The translations under genes and the position numbers were made by a program. Below are positions 35,740-44,940 of a DNA stretch of 64,000 nt, one piece after another (position 1 is the stretch's first letter; each line of letters begins with the position of its first letter). Source of the DNA: Actinoplanes missouriensis 431 (GTDB taxonomy: Bacteria > Actinomycetota > Actinomycetes > Mycobacteriales > Micromonosporaceae); the NCBI RefSeq assembly GCF_000284295.1, contig NC_017093.1, forward strand, positions 7,130,001-7,194,000. Direction: 5' to 3'. Below the pieces are notes generated by a model. That model was not told where the DNA came from, did not search any database, and saw nothing but the letters and a program-made list of their open reading frames with translations.

Positions 35740-38700
35740 CTAGGCGGGGCCGTCCTCCAGCTCGCCCTCGGTCTCCAGGTAGAGCTGCTGGAGCGCGGCC
35801 AGGGTTTCCGGCTCGGGTGACTCCCAGAGTTTGCGTTCGGCCGCCTCCAGCAGCCGCTCGCTGATGCCGTGCAGCGCCCACGGGTTGGACTCCCGCATGA
35901 ACTTCTGGTTGTCCGGGTCGAGCACGTAACTCGCCGCGAGCTGCTCGTACATCCAGTCGGTCACCACGCCGGCCGTCGCGTCGTACCCGAAGAGGTAATC
36001 GACCGTGGCCGCGAGCTCGAACGCGCCCTTGTAGCCGTGCCGCCGCATCGCGGCGATCCAGCGCGGGTTCACCACCCGGGCCCGGAAGATCCGGGCGGTC
36101 TCCTCGGTCAGGCTGCGGGTCCGTGCCTGGTCCGGGTTGGTGGAGTCGCCGATGTACGCGGCCGGCGCCTTGCCGGTGAGCGCGCGAACCGTGGCGATCA
36201 TGCCGCCGTGGTACTGGAAGTAGTCATCGGAGTCCGCGATGTCGTGCTCGCGGGTGTCGATGTTCTTCGCGGCGACCTCGATCCGCCGGTACGCGTTCTC
36301 CATGTCCGGCCGCGCCGGGACGCCGTCCAGGTCCCGCCCGTACGCGAAACCGCCCCACACCGCGTAGACCTCGGCCAGATCGGCGTCGTCGCGCCAGTTC
36401 CGGCTGTCCATCAGTGGCAGGATCCCGGCGCCGTACGCACCCGGCCGCGACCCGAAGATCCGCATGGTGGCCCGCCGCCAGTCGCCGTGCTCGCCCTGGT
36501 CGCGCAGCGCGTGCTCGCGGACGTAGTTGTCCGGCTCGTCCAGCGCCGCGACCATCGTGAACGCGTCGTCGAGCATCGCCACCACGTGCGGGAACGCGTC
36601 CCGGAAGAACCCGGAGATGCGCACGGTCACGTCGATCCGGGGCCGGCCCAGCTCCTCGCTCGAGATCGGCTCCAGGCCGGTGACCCGCCGGGACGCCGGG
36701 TCCCAGTTCGGCCGCACGCCGATCAGGGCGAGGATCTCGGCGATGTCGTCGCCGGCGGTACGCATGGCGCTCGTGCCCCACGCGGAGATGCCGATCGACT
36801 TCGGCCAGGCGCCGTCGTGGTCGGCGCGGTAGCGGTCGAGCAGCGAGTCCGCCATGGCCTGCCCGGTCTCCCAGGCGAGCGCGCTGGGGATCGCCTTCGG
36901 GTCGACCGAGTAGAAGTTGCGGCCGGTCGGCAGCACGTTGATCAGGCCGCGCAGCGGGGAGCCGCTCGGACCGGCCGGGACGTAACCGCCGCTGAGCGCG
37001 TGCAGCACGTGCGTGATCTCGTCGGTGGTCTTCGCGAGCCGAGGGACGATCTCGGTGGCGGCGAACTGGAGAACCCGGCGCACCTCGTCCGACTCATCGC
37101 CGGGAGTGCCCAGGTCAGCGGGCACCTCCGCCGGCCAGCCACGTTCCTCCATCGCGGTCACCAGCGCCCGCGCGCGCTCCTCGACCGCGTCGGTCTCGGC
37201 CGTGGAGGCGTCCTCGGCCAGGCCCAGCGCCTCCCGCAGACCCGGCAGCGCGGCCACCTTCCCGGCCCACATCTGCCGTGCCCGCAGCATGGCGAGCACC
37301 AGGTTGATCCGCGCCTCGCCGGCCGGGGCCGCGCCGAGCACGTGCAGCCCGTCCCGGATCTGCACGTCCTTGACCTCACACAGCCATCCGTCGACGTGCA
37401 TGATGAAGTCGTCGAATTCCTCGTCCTCGGGGCGCTGTGACTGCCCGAGGTCGTGGTCCATCTTCGCGGCCTGGATCAGCGTCCAGATCTGCGCCCGGAT
37501 CGCCGGCAGTTTCGCCGGGTCGAGCGCGGCGATGTTCGCGTGCTCGTCGAGCAGCTGCTCCAGGCGGGCGATGTCGCCGTAGGACTCGGCGCGCGCCATC
37601 GGCGGGATCAGGTGGTCGACGAGCGTGGCGTGGGCGCGGCGCTTGGCCTGCGTGCCCTCGCCCGGGTCGTTCACCAGGAACGGGTAGATCAGCGGCAGGT
37701 CACCGAGTGCCGCGTCGGTGCCGTCCGAGGCGGACATGCCGACGTTCTTGCCGGGCAGCCACTCCAGATTGCCGTGCTTGCCGACGTGGACCACCGCGTG
37801 CGCGCCGAAGTCGTCGGCGATCCACCGGTACGCGGCCAGGTAGTGATGTGACGGCGGCAGGTCCGGGTCGTGGTAGATCGCGACCGGGTTGGCGCCGAAC
37901 CCGCGCGGCGGCTGGACCATGACCACGATGTTCTCGTCGCGCAGCGCGGCCAGGACGATGTCGCCGCCGTCGACGTAGAGCTCACCCGGAGCGGGTCCCC
38001 AATGCTCCGCGACGCGATGCCGGAAGTCCTCGGGCAGAGTGTCGAACCACGATTTATACGAAATGCCAGAAATGCGCACCGGGTTGCCCGCGAGCTGCTC
38101 CTCGGTCAGCCAGTCCGGGTCCTGCCCGCCGGCCGCGATCAGCGCGTGGATCAGCCCGTCGCCGTCGTAGGAGCCGAACTCCCCGATCCGGTAACCGGCC
38201 GTGGAGAGGGCGTCCAGCAGCGCCACGGTCGAGGCCGGCGTGTCCAGGCCGACCGCGTTGCCGATCCGCGAGTGCTTGGTCGGGTAGGCCGACAGCATCA
38301 GGACGATCTTGCGCTCGGCCGGCGGCACGTGCCGCAGCCGGGCGTGCGCCACCGCGATCCCGGCGACCCGCGAGGCCCGCTCCGGGTCGGCGACATAGAC
38401 CGACAGCCCGTCCGGGTCGATCTCCTTGAACGAGAACGGGACCGTGATGATCCGCCCGTCGAACTCCGGGATCGCCACCTGCGTGGCGGCGTCCAGCGGC
38501 GACAGCCCGTCGTCGCTCGCCTCCCATGCGGCCCGCGAGCTGGTCAGGCAGAGTCCCTGCAGGATCGGCACGTCCAGGTCGGCGAGCACGCCGACGTCCC
38601 AGGCCTCGTCGTCGCCACCGGCGCCCGCCGTCGCCGGTTTGGTGCCACCGGCCGCGAGCACGGTCACCACCAGGGCGTCCGCGGTGCGCAGCTCGGCCAG

Positions 38701-39291
38701 CAGCTCCGGCGGCGCGGTCCGCAGCGACGCCGTGAAGATCGGCAGCGCGCGGGCGCCCTTCGCCTCGATCGCCTGGCAGAGCGCCTCGACGAACGCCGTG
38801 TTCCCGGCCATGTGATGGGCGCGATAGTAGAGAACCGCCACGGTCGCCGGCCCGCCCTCGGACGCGGCGCGCGGCAGCACACCCCACTGCGGCGCCTCGA
38901 CGGCCGGCGCGAACCCGTTGCCGGTCAGCAGCACCGTGTCCGACAGGAAGTCGTGCAGCGAGGCGAGGTTCTCCGCACCGCCTTGCGCGAGGTAGACGTG
39001 CGCGTCCGCCGCGACACCGGCCGGGACCGTGGAGAGTTTCATCAGGTCGGCGTCCGGGGCCTGCTCACCGCCGAGGACGACCACCGGGACGTCGGCGGCG
39101 AGCAAGGAGTCCAGGCCCTCCTGGAAGGCACGGCGGCCACCGAGGATGCGGACGACGACCAGGTCGACGCCGTCGAGCAGGGCGGGAAGATCGGCGACCG
39201 AGGTCCGGGCCGGGTTGCCCAGCCGCCAGGCCGAGCCGCTGGCCCGGGCGCTGAGCAGGTCGGTGTCGGACGTCGACAGCAGCAGAAACAC
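35740..39291 (-). CDS. cobN: Aerobic cobaltochelatase large subunit
   Basis: A 1183-aa CobN, the ATP-dependent chelatase subunit that inserts cobalt into hydrogenobyrinic a,c-diamide together with CobS and CobT. Family blocks: KIVLMLSAYPTKHSRIGNAVGLDTPAS, HVGKHGNLEWLPGKNVGMS, YPFLVNDPGEGTQAKRRAHATLVDHLIPPM, RNFYSVDPKAIPS and HEYD-like DNQKFMRESNPWALHGISERLLEA near the C-terminus. I chose GTG 39291: VFLLLSTSD begins there and GAGGGGGAG lies 7 bp upstream. The frame can be read up to 39447, but that stretch is the cobalamin riboswitch. cobS/cobT are not in the window. Confidence 0.96.
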   Translation of the reverse strand: MFLLLSTSDTDLLSARASGSAWRLGNPARTSVADLPALLDGVDLVVVRILGGRRAFQEGLDSLLAADVPVVVLGGEQAPDADLMKLSTVPAGVAADAHVYLAQGGAENLASLHDFLSDTVLLTGNGFAPAVEAPQWGVLPRAASEGGPATVAVLYYRAHHMAGNTAFVEALCQAIEAKGARALPIFTASLRTAPPELLAELRTADALVVTVLAAGGTKPATAGAGGDDEAWDVGVLADLDVPILQGLCLTSSRAAWEASDDGLSPLDAATQVAIPEFDGRIITVPFSFKEIDPDGLSVYVADPERASRVAGIAVAHARLRHVPPAERKIVLMLSAYPTKHSRIGNAVGLDTPASTVALLDALSTAGYRIGEFGSYDGDGLIHALIAAGGQDPDWLTEEQLAGNPVRISGISYKSWFDTLPEDFRHRVAEHWGPAPGELYVDGGDIVLAALRDENIVVMVQPPRGFGANPVAIYHDPDLPPSHHYLAAYRWIADDFGAHAVVHVGKHGNLEWLPGKNVGMSASDGTDAALGDLPLIYPFLVNDPGEGTQAKRRAHATLVDHLIPPMARAESYGDIARLEQLLDEHANIAALDPAKLPAIRAQIWTLIQAAKMDHDLGQSQRPEDEEFDDFIMHVDGWLCEVKDVQIRDGLHVLGAAPAGEARINLVLAMLRARQMWAGKVAALPGLREALGLAEDASTAETDAVEERARALVTAMEERGWPAEVPADLGTPGDESDEVRRVLQFAATEIVPRLAKTTDEITHVLHALSGGYVPAGPSGSPLRGLINVLPTGRNFYSVDPKAIPSALAWETGQAMADSLLDRYRADHDGAWPKSIGISAWGTSAMRTAGDDIAEILALIGVRPNWDPASRRVTGLEPISSEELGRPRIDVTVRISGFFRDAFPHVVAMLDDAFTMVAALDEPDNYVREHALRDQGEHGDWRRATMRIFGSRPGAYGAGILPLMDSRNWRDDADLAEVYAVWGGFAYGRDLDGVPARPDMENAYRRIEVAAKNIDTREHDIADSDDYFQYHGGMIATVRALTGKAPAAYIGDSTNPDQARTRSLTEETARIFRARVVNPRWIAAMRRHGYKGAFELAATVDYLFGYDATAGVVTDWMYEQLAASYVLDPDNQKFMRESNPWALHGISERLLEAAERKLWESPEPETLAALQQLYLETEGELEDGPA

Positions 39292-39334
39292 GCGTTGCGC
39301 TCCCCCTCGGGGTCCGCGCCCCGGAGTCGTTGGG

Positions 39335-39455
39335 ATCACGGCGAACGGAGTTCCTGACTTCCGGGCACAGAACCCGGTCACAGTGGCGGGACCGCGCCGG
39401 ATTCGCACCGGCTTCCTCCGCGGCTTCGCCGCTCGTAGAGCTCCCACCTTTCCGA
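39335..39455 (-). ncRNA. Cobalamin riboswitch
   Basis: On the minus strand the conserved core GGTGCGAATCC...GCGGTCCCGCCACTGTGA (39411-39375 region) is the B12 box and its flanks, preceded by a GC stem with GGAGGAAGCC and followed by GGAAGTCAGGA. Between the aptamer and the start codon, CTCCGGGG and CCCCGAGGGGGAG can pair over the ribosome binding site of cobN, a likely off-state when cobalamin is bound. Edges are approximate. Confidence 0.94.
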
Positions 39456-39486
39456 ACGCTCCGGCCCGCCGTCAAGGTGGGGTGAC

Positions 39487-39632
39487 ATCACCGATACAGC
39501 CGAGCCGATCCAGCCGAGCCGATCCAGCCGAGCCGATCCAGCCGAGCCGATCCAGCCGAGCCGATCCAGCCGAGCCGATCCAGCCGAGCCGATCCAGCCG
39601 CGCCGTCCCAGTACAGCCGAGCCGATACAGCC
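39487..39632. repeat. 14-bp array between cobN riboswitch and cobG
   Basis: Seven near-perfect units of cgagccgatccagc (39501-39598) with degenerate flanking units on both sides. It lies where the divergent promoters of cobN and cobG must be. Confidence 0.97.
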
Positions 39633-39673
39633 GGAGGGCGACCCGAGGATGTGGTCCTGTCGGTGGCCGCCCG

Positions 39674-39679
39674 TAGTAT
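39674..39679 (+). promoter_or_regulatory. -10 hexamer of leaderless cobG operon
   Basis: TAGTAT ends 7 nt before GTG 39687, favouring that start over an in-frame GTG at 39651. Confidence 0.55.
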
Positions 39680-39686
39680 CCGGGCC

Positions 39687-41057
39687 GTGACACCCCTCCG
39701 GCAGTCCGACACCGACGCCTGCCCCGGCGCTCTGCGGTTGCATGCCGCGGCCGACGGGCTGCTGGCGCGTGTCCGCCTGCCCGCCGGCGTGCTGAGCGGC
39801 GAGCAGCTGCGGGCCCTGCGTGAGCTGACCGAGCAGTTCGGCGACGGTTTCCTGGAGCTGACCTCCCGAGCGAACCTCCAGGTCAGAGGCGTGCAAGCGA
39901 AGGACGCGGAGACCTTGGCCGCTCGCTTGCGCGCCGCCGGCCTCCTGCCGTCGGCAACCCACGATGCGGTACGGAACATTGCCGCGCCCGTGCTGGCCGG
40001 CCCGGTGATCCGCGCCCTGGTCGCCCGGCTGGACGCCGCTCTCATCGGCGACCCCGCCCTGTCCGGGCTCCCGGGCAAGTTCCTGTTCGCGATCGGACAC
40101 GTCCCCCTAGCCGCCGACGTCACCGCCGTCCCCGCCGGCACGTCGCCCGCCGGCACCGCCACGGGCAGCACGATTGCCGGTGGCACTACCCGCACCGGCA
40201 CGGGCGGCCGGTTCGTGATCCGGCTCGGCGGCCACGACACCGGCATCCGCGTGGACGAGGACGCCGTGGTCCCGACGATGCTGGCGGCGGCACACGCGTT
40301 CCTCGCCGAGCGGGAAGCACAACGCTCCGGCGGCCCAGCGGCCTGGCGTCTGCGCGAGCTCACCGACGGCCCCTCCCGCGTAACCGCCCGCGTCCGCGCC
40401 GCCCACGACCCGGCCGCCGCGCACGAACCGGCCGCCGCCCACAACGCGGCCGAGGCGCACGGCAAGCCCGCCGCCGCCGCGACGACCGCCCCGCGCGACC
40501 CGGAACCCGCCACGCCGGTCGAGGTGCTGGAGCCCGGGGATCTGCTCGGTGTGCTTGACCAACCCGGCTCCCCGCTCGTCGCGGTGGGTGCGCTGGTCCC
40601 CCTCGGGCGGCTCGGGGGCGTACCCATGAAGGTCTTGGAGAAGGCGACCCGGCTCGTCATCACACCGTGGCGCGGCGTGCTGGTGACCGACCTCCCGCGC
40701 GCCGACGCGGCACCGTGGGCGGACCAGCTGATCGATTCCGGTCTGGCACTGGCGGCGGACTCGCCGTGGGTGGGTGTCACCGCGTGCGCCGGCCGCCCCG
40801 GTTGCGCGAAATCCCTCGCCGACGTCCGGGCCGACGCCACCCGATCCGCCCGGTTCGTCGACGGCCTCCCGGTCCACTGGGTCGGCTGCGCGCGGGCGTG
40901 CGGCAGCCCCGCGGGCCGGCACGTCCAGGTCCAGGCCACCCCCGTCGGCTACCGGGTGTCCCACCCGGACGCCGGCGCCGCGACCGACACCGACACCGAC
41001 ACCGTTGACCCCCGCCGCGATCTTGGAGCTGTCGTGGCGGCAGCGAGGAGGCCCTGA
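39687..41057 (+). CDS. cobG: Precorrin-3B synthase
   Basis: A 456-aa relative of nitrite/sulfite reductases that hydroxylates precorrin-3A in the aerobic pathway. LPAGVLSGEQLRALRELTEQFGDGFLELTSRANLQVRGV is the substrate-binding ferredoxin-like block of the family. Cysteines in TACAGRPGCAKS (near 367-374) and WVGCARACGSPAG (near 400-404) are the [4Fe-4S] ligands. Three low-complexity segments are inserted: an AGT-rich stretch near 152-175, an 18-bp array near 239-258, and a TDTDTD tail. It overlaps cobH by one base (TGATG), so cobG-cobH-cobIJ form one unit. Confidence 0.93.
   Translation: MTPLRQSDTDACPGALRLHAAADGLLARVRLPAGVLSGEQLRALRELTEQFGDGFLELTSRANLQVRGVQAKDAETLAARLRAAGLLPSATHDAVRNIAAPVLAGPVIRALVARLDAALIGDPALSGLPGKFLFAIGHVPLAADVTAVPAGTSPAGTATGSTIAGGTTRTGTGGRFVIRLGGHDTGIRVDEDAVVPTMLAAAHAFLAEREAQRSGGPAAWRLRELTDGPSRVTARVRAAHDPAAAHEPAAAHNAAEAHGKPAAAATTAPRDPEPATPVEVLEPGDLLGVLDQPGSPLVAVGALVPLGRLGGVPMKVLEKATRLVITPWRGVLVTDLPRADAAPWADQLIDSGLALAADSPWVGVTACAGRPGCAKSLADVRADATRSARFVDGLPVHWVGCARACGSPAGRHVQVQATPVGYRVSHPDAGAATDTDTDTVDPRRDLGAVVAAARRP
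40401..40460 (+). repeat. 18-bp in-frame array in cobG
   Basis: Three to four units of gcccacgacccggccgcc encode AHDPAA-type hexapeptides between the two halves of CobG. Confidence 0.9.
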
Positions 41058-41674
41058 TGGAGTACGTGCGCGACGGCGCTGAGATCTACAAGCGGTCGTT
41101 CGCCACGATCCGGGCCGAGGCGGACCTGAGCGGCCTGCCGTCCGATGTGGCCCGCGTCGTGGTGCGGATGATCCACGCCTGCGGGATGGTGGACCTGGTC
41201 GAGGACGTACGGTTCAGTCCCGGCGTGGCCACCGCCGCGAGGAAGGCGCTGCTCGGCGGCGCCCCGATCCTCTGCGACGCGGAGATGGTGGCCTCCGGCG
41301 TGACCCGCGCCCGGCTGCCCGCCGCCAACGACGTGATCTGCACGCTGCGGGACCCGGCCGTGCCGGAGATCGCGGCCCGGATCGGCAACACCCGCAGCGC
41401 CGCCGCCATGGATCTCTGGGGTGACCGGCTGGAGGGCGCCGTGGTGGCGATCGGCAACGCGCCGACCGCGCTGTTCCGCCTGCTCGAGATGATCGAGGCG
41501 GGGGCGCCCCGGCCGGCGGCGGTGCTCGGGATCCCGGTCGGTTTCATCGGCGCGGCCGAGTCCAAGGAGGCGCTCGCCGGCTCCGGACTGGAATACCTGA
41601 TCGTGCGCGGGCGGCGCGGAGGCAGCGCCATGACCGCCGCCGCCATCAACGCCCTGGCATCGGAAAATGAGTAG
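41057..41674 (+). CDS. cobH: Precorrin-8X methylmutase
   Basis: A 205-aa enzyme moving the C-11 methyl to C-12 to give hydrogenobyrinic acid. The catalytic His is in VRMIHACGMVDL (near 40); LLGGAPILCDAEMVASGV, GNTRSAAAMDLW, GAVVAIGNAPTALFRLLEMI and GIPVGFIGAAESKEAL are the family blocks. The size is normal. Its start overlaps the cobG stop and its end overlaps the cobIJ start by 8 bp. Confidence 0.96.
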   Translation: MEYVRDGAEIYKRSFATIRAEADLSGLPSDVARVVVRMIHACGMVDLVEDVRFSPGVATAARKALLGGAPILCDAEMVASGVTRARLPAANDVICTLRDPAVPEIAARIGNTRSAAAMDLWGDRLEGAVVAIGNAPTALFRLLEMIEAGAPRPAAVLGIPVGFIGAAESKEALAGSGLEYLIVRGRRGGSAMTAAAINALASENE

Positions 41675-43214
41675 GCACATGACGACCAGCGCCAATACCA
41701 CCAACGCGACACCGCCCGGCCGGCTCTACGGCGTCGGGCTCGGCCCCGGCGACCCCGAGCTGGTCACGGTGAAGGCCGCCCGGCTGATCGAGGCGGCCGA
41801 CGTGGTGGCGTACCACGCGGCCCGGCACGGCCGCAGCAACGCCCGCGCGATCGCCGCGGGTTACTTCCGGGACGGGCAGATCGAGGAACCGCTGATCTAC
41901 CCGGTGACCACCGAGGGGACCGATCACCCCGGTGGCTACCAGGGCGCGATCGACGAGTTCTACGCCGAGGCGGCCGCCCGGCTCGCCGCGCACCTGGACG
42001 CCGGCCGTGACGTGGTGGTGCTCGCCGAGGGCGACCCGTTCTTCTACGGCTCCTACATGCACATGCACAAGCGCCTCGCCGACCGGTACGAGACGACTGT
42101 CGTCCCCGGCGTGACGTCGGTGAGCGCGGCCTCCGCCGTCCTCGGCCGCCCGCTGATGGAGCGCGACGAGGTGCTCACCGTGCTGCCCGGCACCCTCCCG
42201 CCGGAGGAGCTGGCGACCCGGCTGTCCACCACGGACTCGGCCGCCGTGATGAAGCTGGGCCGCACGTTCACCGGGGTCCGCGAGGCCCTGGAGCGCTCCG
42301 GCCGGCTGGCCGACGCGTGGTATGTGGAGCGCGCCACCACTGATCGGGAACGGTCAGGGCCGCTGAGCGAGGTGGACCCGGAGACGGTGCCGTACTTCTC
42401 GCTGGCGCTCCTGCCCAGCCCGGCCGCGGCGGCGTTCATGGGAGGAGACGCCGCCGAGGAGCGGACCGGCGGCGTCACGGTGATCGGCCTCGGGCCCGGC
42501 CCGCGCGACTGGCTCACGCCGGAGGCGCAGGCCGCCCTCGCCGCCGCCGACGACGTGATCGGGTACGGGCCTTACGTGGACCGGGTGCCGGTGACCCCCC
42601 GGCAGCGGCGGCACCCGTCCGACAACCGGGTCGAGGCCGAGCGTGCCGCGTTCGCCCTGGACCTGGCGAAACGGGGCCGCCGGGTGGCCGTGGTCTCGTC
42701 CGGTGACCCGGGCGTCTTCGCGATGGCGGCGGCGGTGCTGGAGACCGCCGAGGACCCGCAGTGGCGCGATGTCGGCGTCCGGATCGTTCCCGGCCTGACC
42801 GCCGCGCAGGCGGTGGCGAGCCGGGCCGGCGCCCCGCTCGGCCACGATTTCTGCACGCTCTCCCTCTCCGACCGGCTCAAGCCCTGGTCGGTGATCGAGA
42901 AACGACTCACCGCGGCGGCCGCCGCCGACCTGGTGATCGCGATCTACAACCCGGCCTCGAAGACCCGCACCGAGCAGCTGGTCCGGGCGCAGAAACTGCT
43001 GTTGGAGCACCGGTCGGCGGACACTCCGGTGGTGGTCGGCCGGGACGTCGGCGGTCCGGCCGAGTCGGTCCGGGTCACCACGCTGGGCGACCTCGACCCG
43101 GCGACCGTGGACATGCGCTGCCTGCTGATCGTCGGCTCGTCCCAGACCCGCGCGGTGACCAGGGGCGACGGGACGACAGCGGTCTACACCCCGAGGACGT
43201 ACCCGGCGGAGTGA
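41667..43214 (+). CDS. cobIJ: Fused precorrin-2 C20-methyltransferase / precorrin-3B C17-methyltransferase
   Basis: A 515-aa fusion of two SAM tetrapyrrole methylases. The first (residues about 18-255, CobI type) has LYGVGLGPGDPELVTVKAARLI, VVVLAEGDPFFYGSYMHMHKRL and VVPGVTSVSAASAVLGRPLMERDE. The second (about 262-515, CobJ type) has VTVIGLGPGPRDWLTPEAQAAL, IGYGPYVDRVP, RVAVVSSGDPGVFAMAAAVLE and IYNPASKTRTEQLVRAQKLL. Such CobIJ fusions are known in actinobacteria. Start ATG 41667 overlaps cobH; ATG 41679 is also possible. cobK, cobL and cobM are absent from this window. Confidence 0.95.
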   Translation: MSRHMTTSANTTNATPPGRLYGVGLGPGDPELVTVKAARLIEAADVVAYHAARHGRSNARAIAAGYFRDGQIEEPLIYPVTTEGTDHPGGYQGAIDEFYAEAAARLAAHLDAGRDVVVLAEGDPFFYGSYMHMHKRLADRYETTVVPGVTSVSAASAVLGRPLMERDEVLTVLPGTLPPEELATRLSTTDSAAVMKLGRTFTGVREALERSGRLADAWYVERATTDRERSGPLSEVDPETVPYFSLALLPSPAAAAFMGGDAAEERTGGVTVIGLGPGPRDWLTPEAQAALAAADDVIGYGPYVDRVPVTPRQRRHPSDNRVEAERAAFALDLAKRGRRVAVVSSGDPGVFAMAAAVLETAEDPQWRDVGVRIVPGLTAAQAVASRAGAPLGHDFCTLSLSDRLKPWSVIEKRLTAAAAADLVIAIYNPASKTRTEQLVRAQKLLLEHRSADTPVVVGRDVGGPAESVRVTTLGDLDPATVDMRCLLIVGSSQTRAVTRGDGTTAVYTPRTYPAE

Positions 43215-43374
43215 CGCCGCCCACCATCGGCCGCGGACCGGGGAATGAAGAGCATGCACCGGTCCGCTCCCACCTCGCAACCGCACTGCATCGACGGAAG
43301 TCTCCGGTCACCCGAGTACCCGACCGAAAGGAGTGGTCAGACCGATAGACGAGATAGTGAAGGGCTGACCTCCC

Positions 43375-44940
43375 GTGAAGACTGTTCGCAGCCGCGCAGC
43401 GATCGTCGTATCCTCGCTGCTCCTTGCCGTCGTGACGCCGGCCGGGGAGGCCACGGCCGCGACCAAGCCGAGCCCGGCCCCGAAGACCGCGACCACCGTG
43501 AAAGCCACCAAGAGCCCGGCCACCAAGAGCCCGGCCGTCAAGAGCCCGGCGGTGAAGGTTCAGGGTCAGACGGTCGCGACGCTGAAGAGCCGGCTCGACG
43601 CCACGCTCGCCGCCAAGACGATCAACTACTACCCGTCCGACGCCGGCTGGTCGGCGATGTGGACGAATTACAACGGCGACAAGATCGACGCTGACATGGC
43701 GAAGGCCGCCACGCTCGGTGCCGACAGTGTCCGTCTCATCGTGTTCCCCCAGGCGTTCGGCTACCCCACGCCGAAGACCGAGTACACCGAGAAGCTGCGC
43801 AAGTTCGTCAGCATCGCCGACTCGTACGGGCTGACCGTCAAGCTCACCCTGTTCGACTGGTGGGCGGGATACACCGACGTGACCCGCAGCGCCGCCTGGG
43901 CGAAGGCCGTGCTCAAGCCGTACGCAACCGACCCCCGGGTCATCACGGTCGAGGTGAAGAACGAGTTCAACCCGAACGACGCCGCCGCCGTCGCGTGGGC
44001 CAAGCAGATCATCCCGGCGATCCGGGCGGCCGTCCCGCGGATGCCGCTGACGCTCTCGGTCGACGCCCAGGGTGGCGCCCCCGCCATGGCGAAGATCAAG
44101 TCGAGCCTGCGCAGCACCCCGCTGGACTACTACGACTTCCACTTCTACGGCAACTCGGAGCGCTCCCTCGCCGAGATCCGCAAGGCGCAGGCGGCGGTCG
44201 CCCCCTCCCCGATCGTGATCGGGGAGACCGGCCTCAGCACCGCGTCGGCCAGCGAGGGTGAGCAGGCCGCGTTCCTGGCCCGGGTCCTGGCGGCCGCGAA
44301 GGTCGCCCAGGTCGGCTCGGTGGCGCCGTGGACGCTGAGCGACTTCCACAACGGCGCGATCCCGTCGAACTCGCAGGTCTCGAAGCTGCCCGCGCAGTAC
44401 AAGTACGGCCTGTACCGCGCCGACGGCACCGCGAAGGCGGCCGCCTCGGTGGTCCGCACCGCCTGGACCGGCGGCGCGATCACGAACAGCGTGCTGGACC
44501 TCGGGTTCGAGGCAGCCTCGACCAGCTCGCCGTGGCGGCCGTACCTGGCCGAGGCCGGCGCCGCGGTCCGGGTCCGGGACGTCGCGCGCACCGGTTCCGG
44601 GTCGGCGCGCTTCTCGGACACCGGCCGGAGCAGGAGCGGGCTGCCGTCGGTGCGTACCGCGCCGGTCACCCCGGTGCTGCCCGGCCAGAAGTGGCACGCC
44701 GAGGCGTGGGCCATGGGCCGGGACGTGACCGGCTCCAACGAGATGGCGCTGAGCTGGTTCGACGTGAACGACAAGTGGCTGGGCCAGGTGTCGTCGAAGT
44801 CCGTCGCGCCGGGCGACAGCAACTGGACGAAGCTGACCATCGACGCGACGGCCCCGGCCGGTGCGACAAGCGTCCAGCTTCACCTCAAGTCCGGCGACAA
44901 CTCCGGGGCGGTCTGGTTCGACGACGTGTCGTTCTCCTGA
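43375..44940 (+). CDS. Secreted GH5-like glycoside hydrolase with C-terminal CBM
   Basis: A 521-aa secreted protein: signal peptide to AXA near 29, a Lys/Pro/Ala repeat linker (36-60), then a TIM-barrel with SVRLIVFPQAFG, VKLTLFDWW, VITVEVKNEFNP (acid/base Glu after Asn, near 198), YYDFHFYG, VIGETGLS (nucleophile Glu near 283) and VAPWTLSDF, which is the order found in clan A (GH5-type) enzymes. The last 150 residues form a beta-sandwich carbohydrate-binding module (VLDLGFEAAS... GSARFSDTG... VWFDDVSFS). It faces the exopolysaccharide operon and overlaps its last gene, so it may cleave that polymer. GTG start without a clear ribosome binding site. The 43215-43374 gap shows nothing else clear. 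Confidence 0.82.
   Translation: MKTVRSRAAIVVSSLLLAVVTPAGEATAATKPSPAPKTATTVKATKSPATKSPAVKSPAVKVQGQTVATLKSRLDATLAAKTINYYPSDAGWSAMWTNYNGDKIDADMAKAATLGADSVRLIVFPQAFGYPTPKTEYTEKLRKFVSIADSYGLTVKLTLFDWWAGYTDVTRSAAWAKAVLKPYATDPRVITVEVKNEFNPNDAAAVAWAKQIIPAIRAAVPRMPLTLSVDAQGGAPAMAKIKSSLRSTPLDYYDFHFYGNSERSLAEIRKAQAAVAPSPIVIGETGLSTASASEGEQAAFLARVLAAAKVAQVGSVAPWTLSDFHNGAIPSNSQVSKLPAQYKYGLYRADGTAKAAASVVRTAWTGGAITNSVLDLGFEAASTSSPWRPYLAEAGAAVRVRDVARTGSGSARFSDTGRSRSGLPSVRTAPVTPVLPGQKWHAEAWAMGRDVTGSNEMALSWFDVNDKWLGQVSSKSVAPGDSNWTKLTIDATAPAGATSVQLHLKSGDNSGAVWFDDVSFS
43507..43551 (+). repeat. 15-bp in-frame array in the GH5-like linker
   Basis: Three units of accaagagcccggcc encode TKSPA pentapeptides after the signal peptide. 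Confidence 0.93.

Noticed and set aside
39291..39447. Longer N-terminus for CobN
   Set aside because: This stretch is the cobalamin riboswitch; the family N-terminus and a ribosome binding site support GTG 39291.
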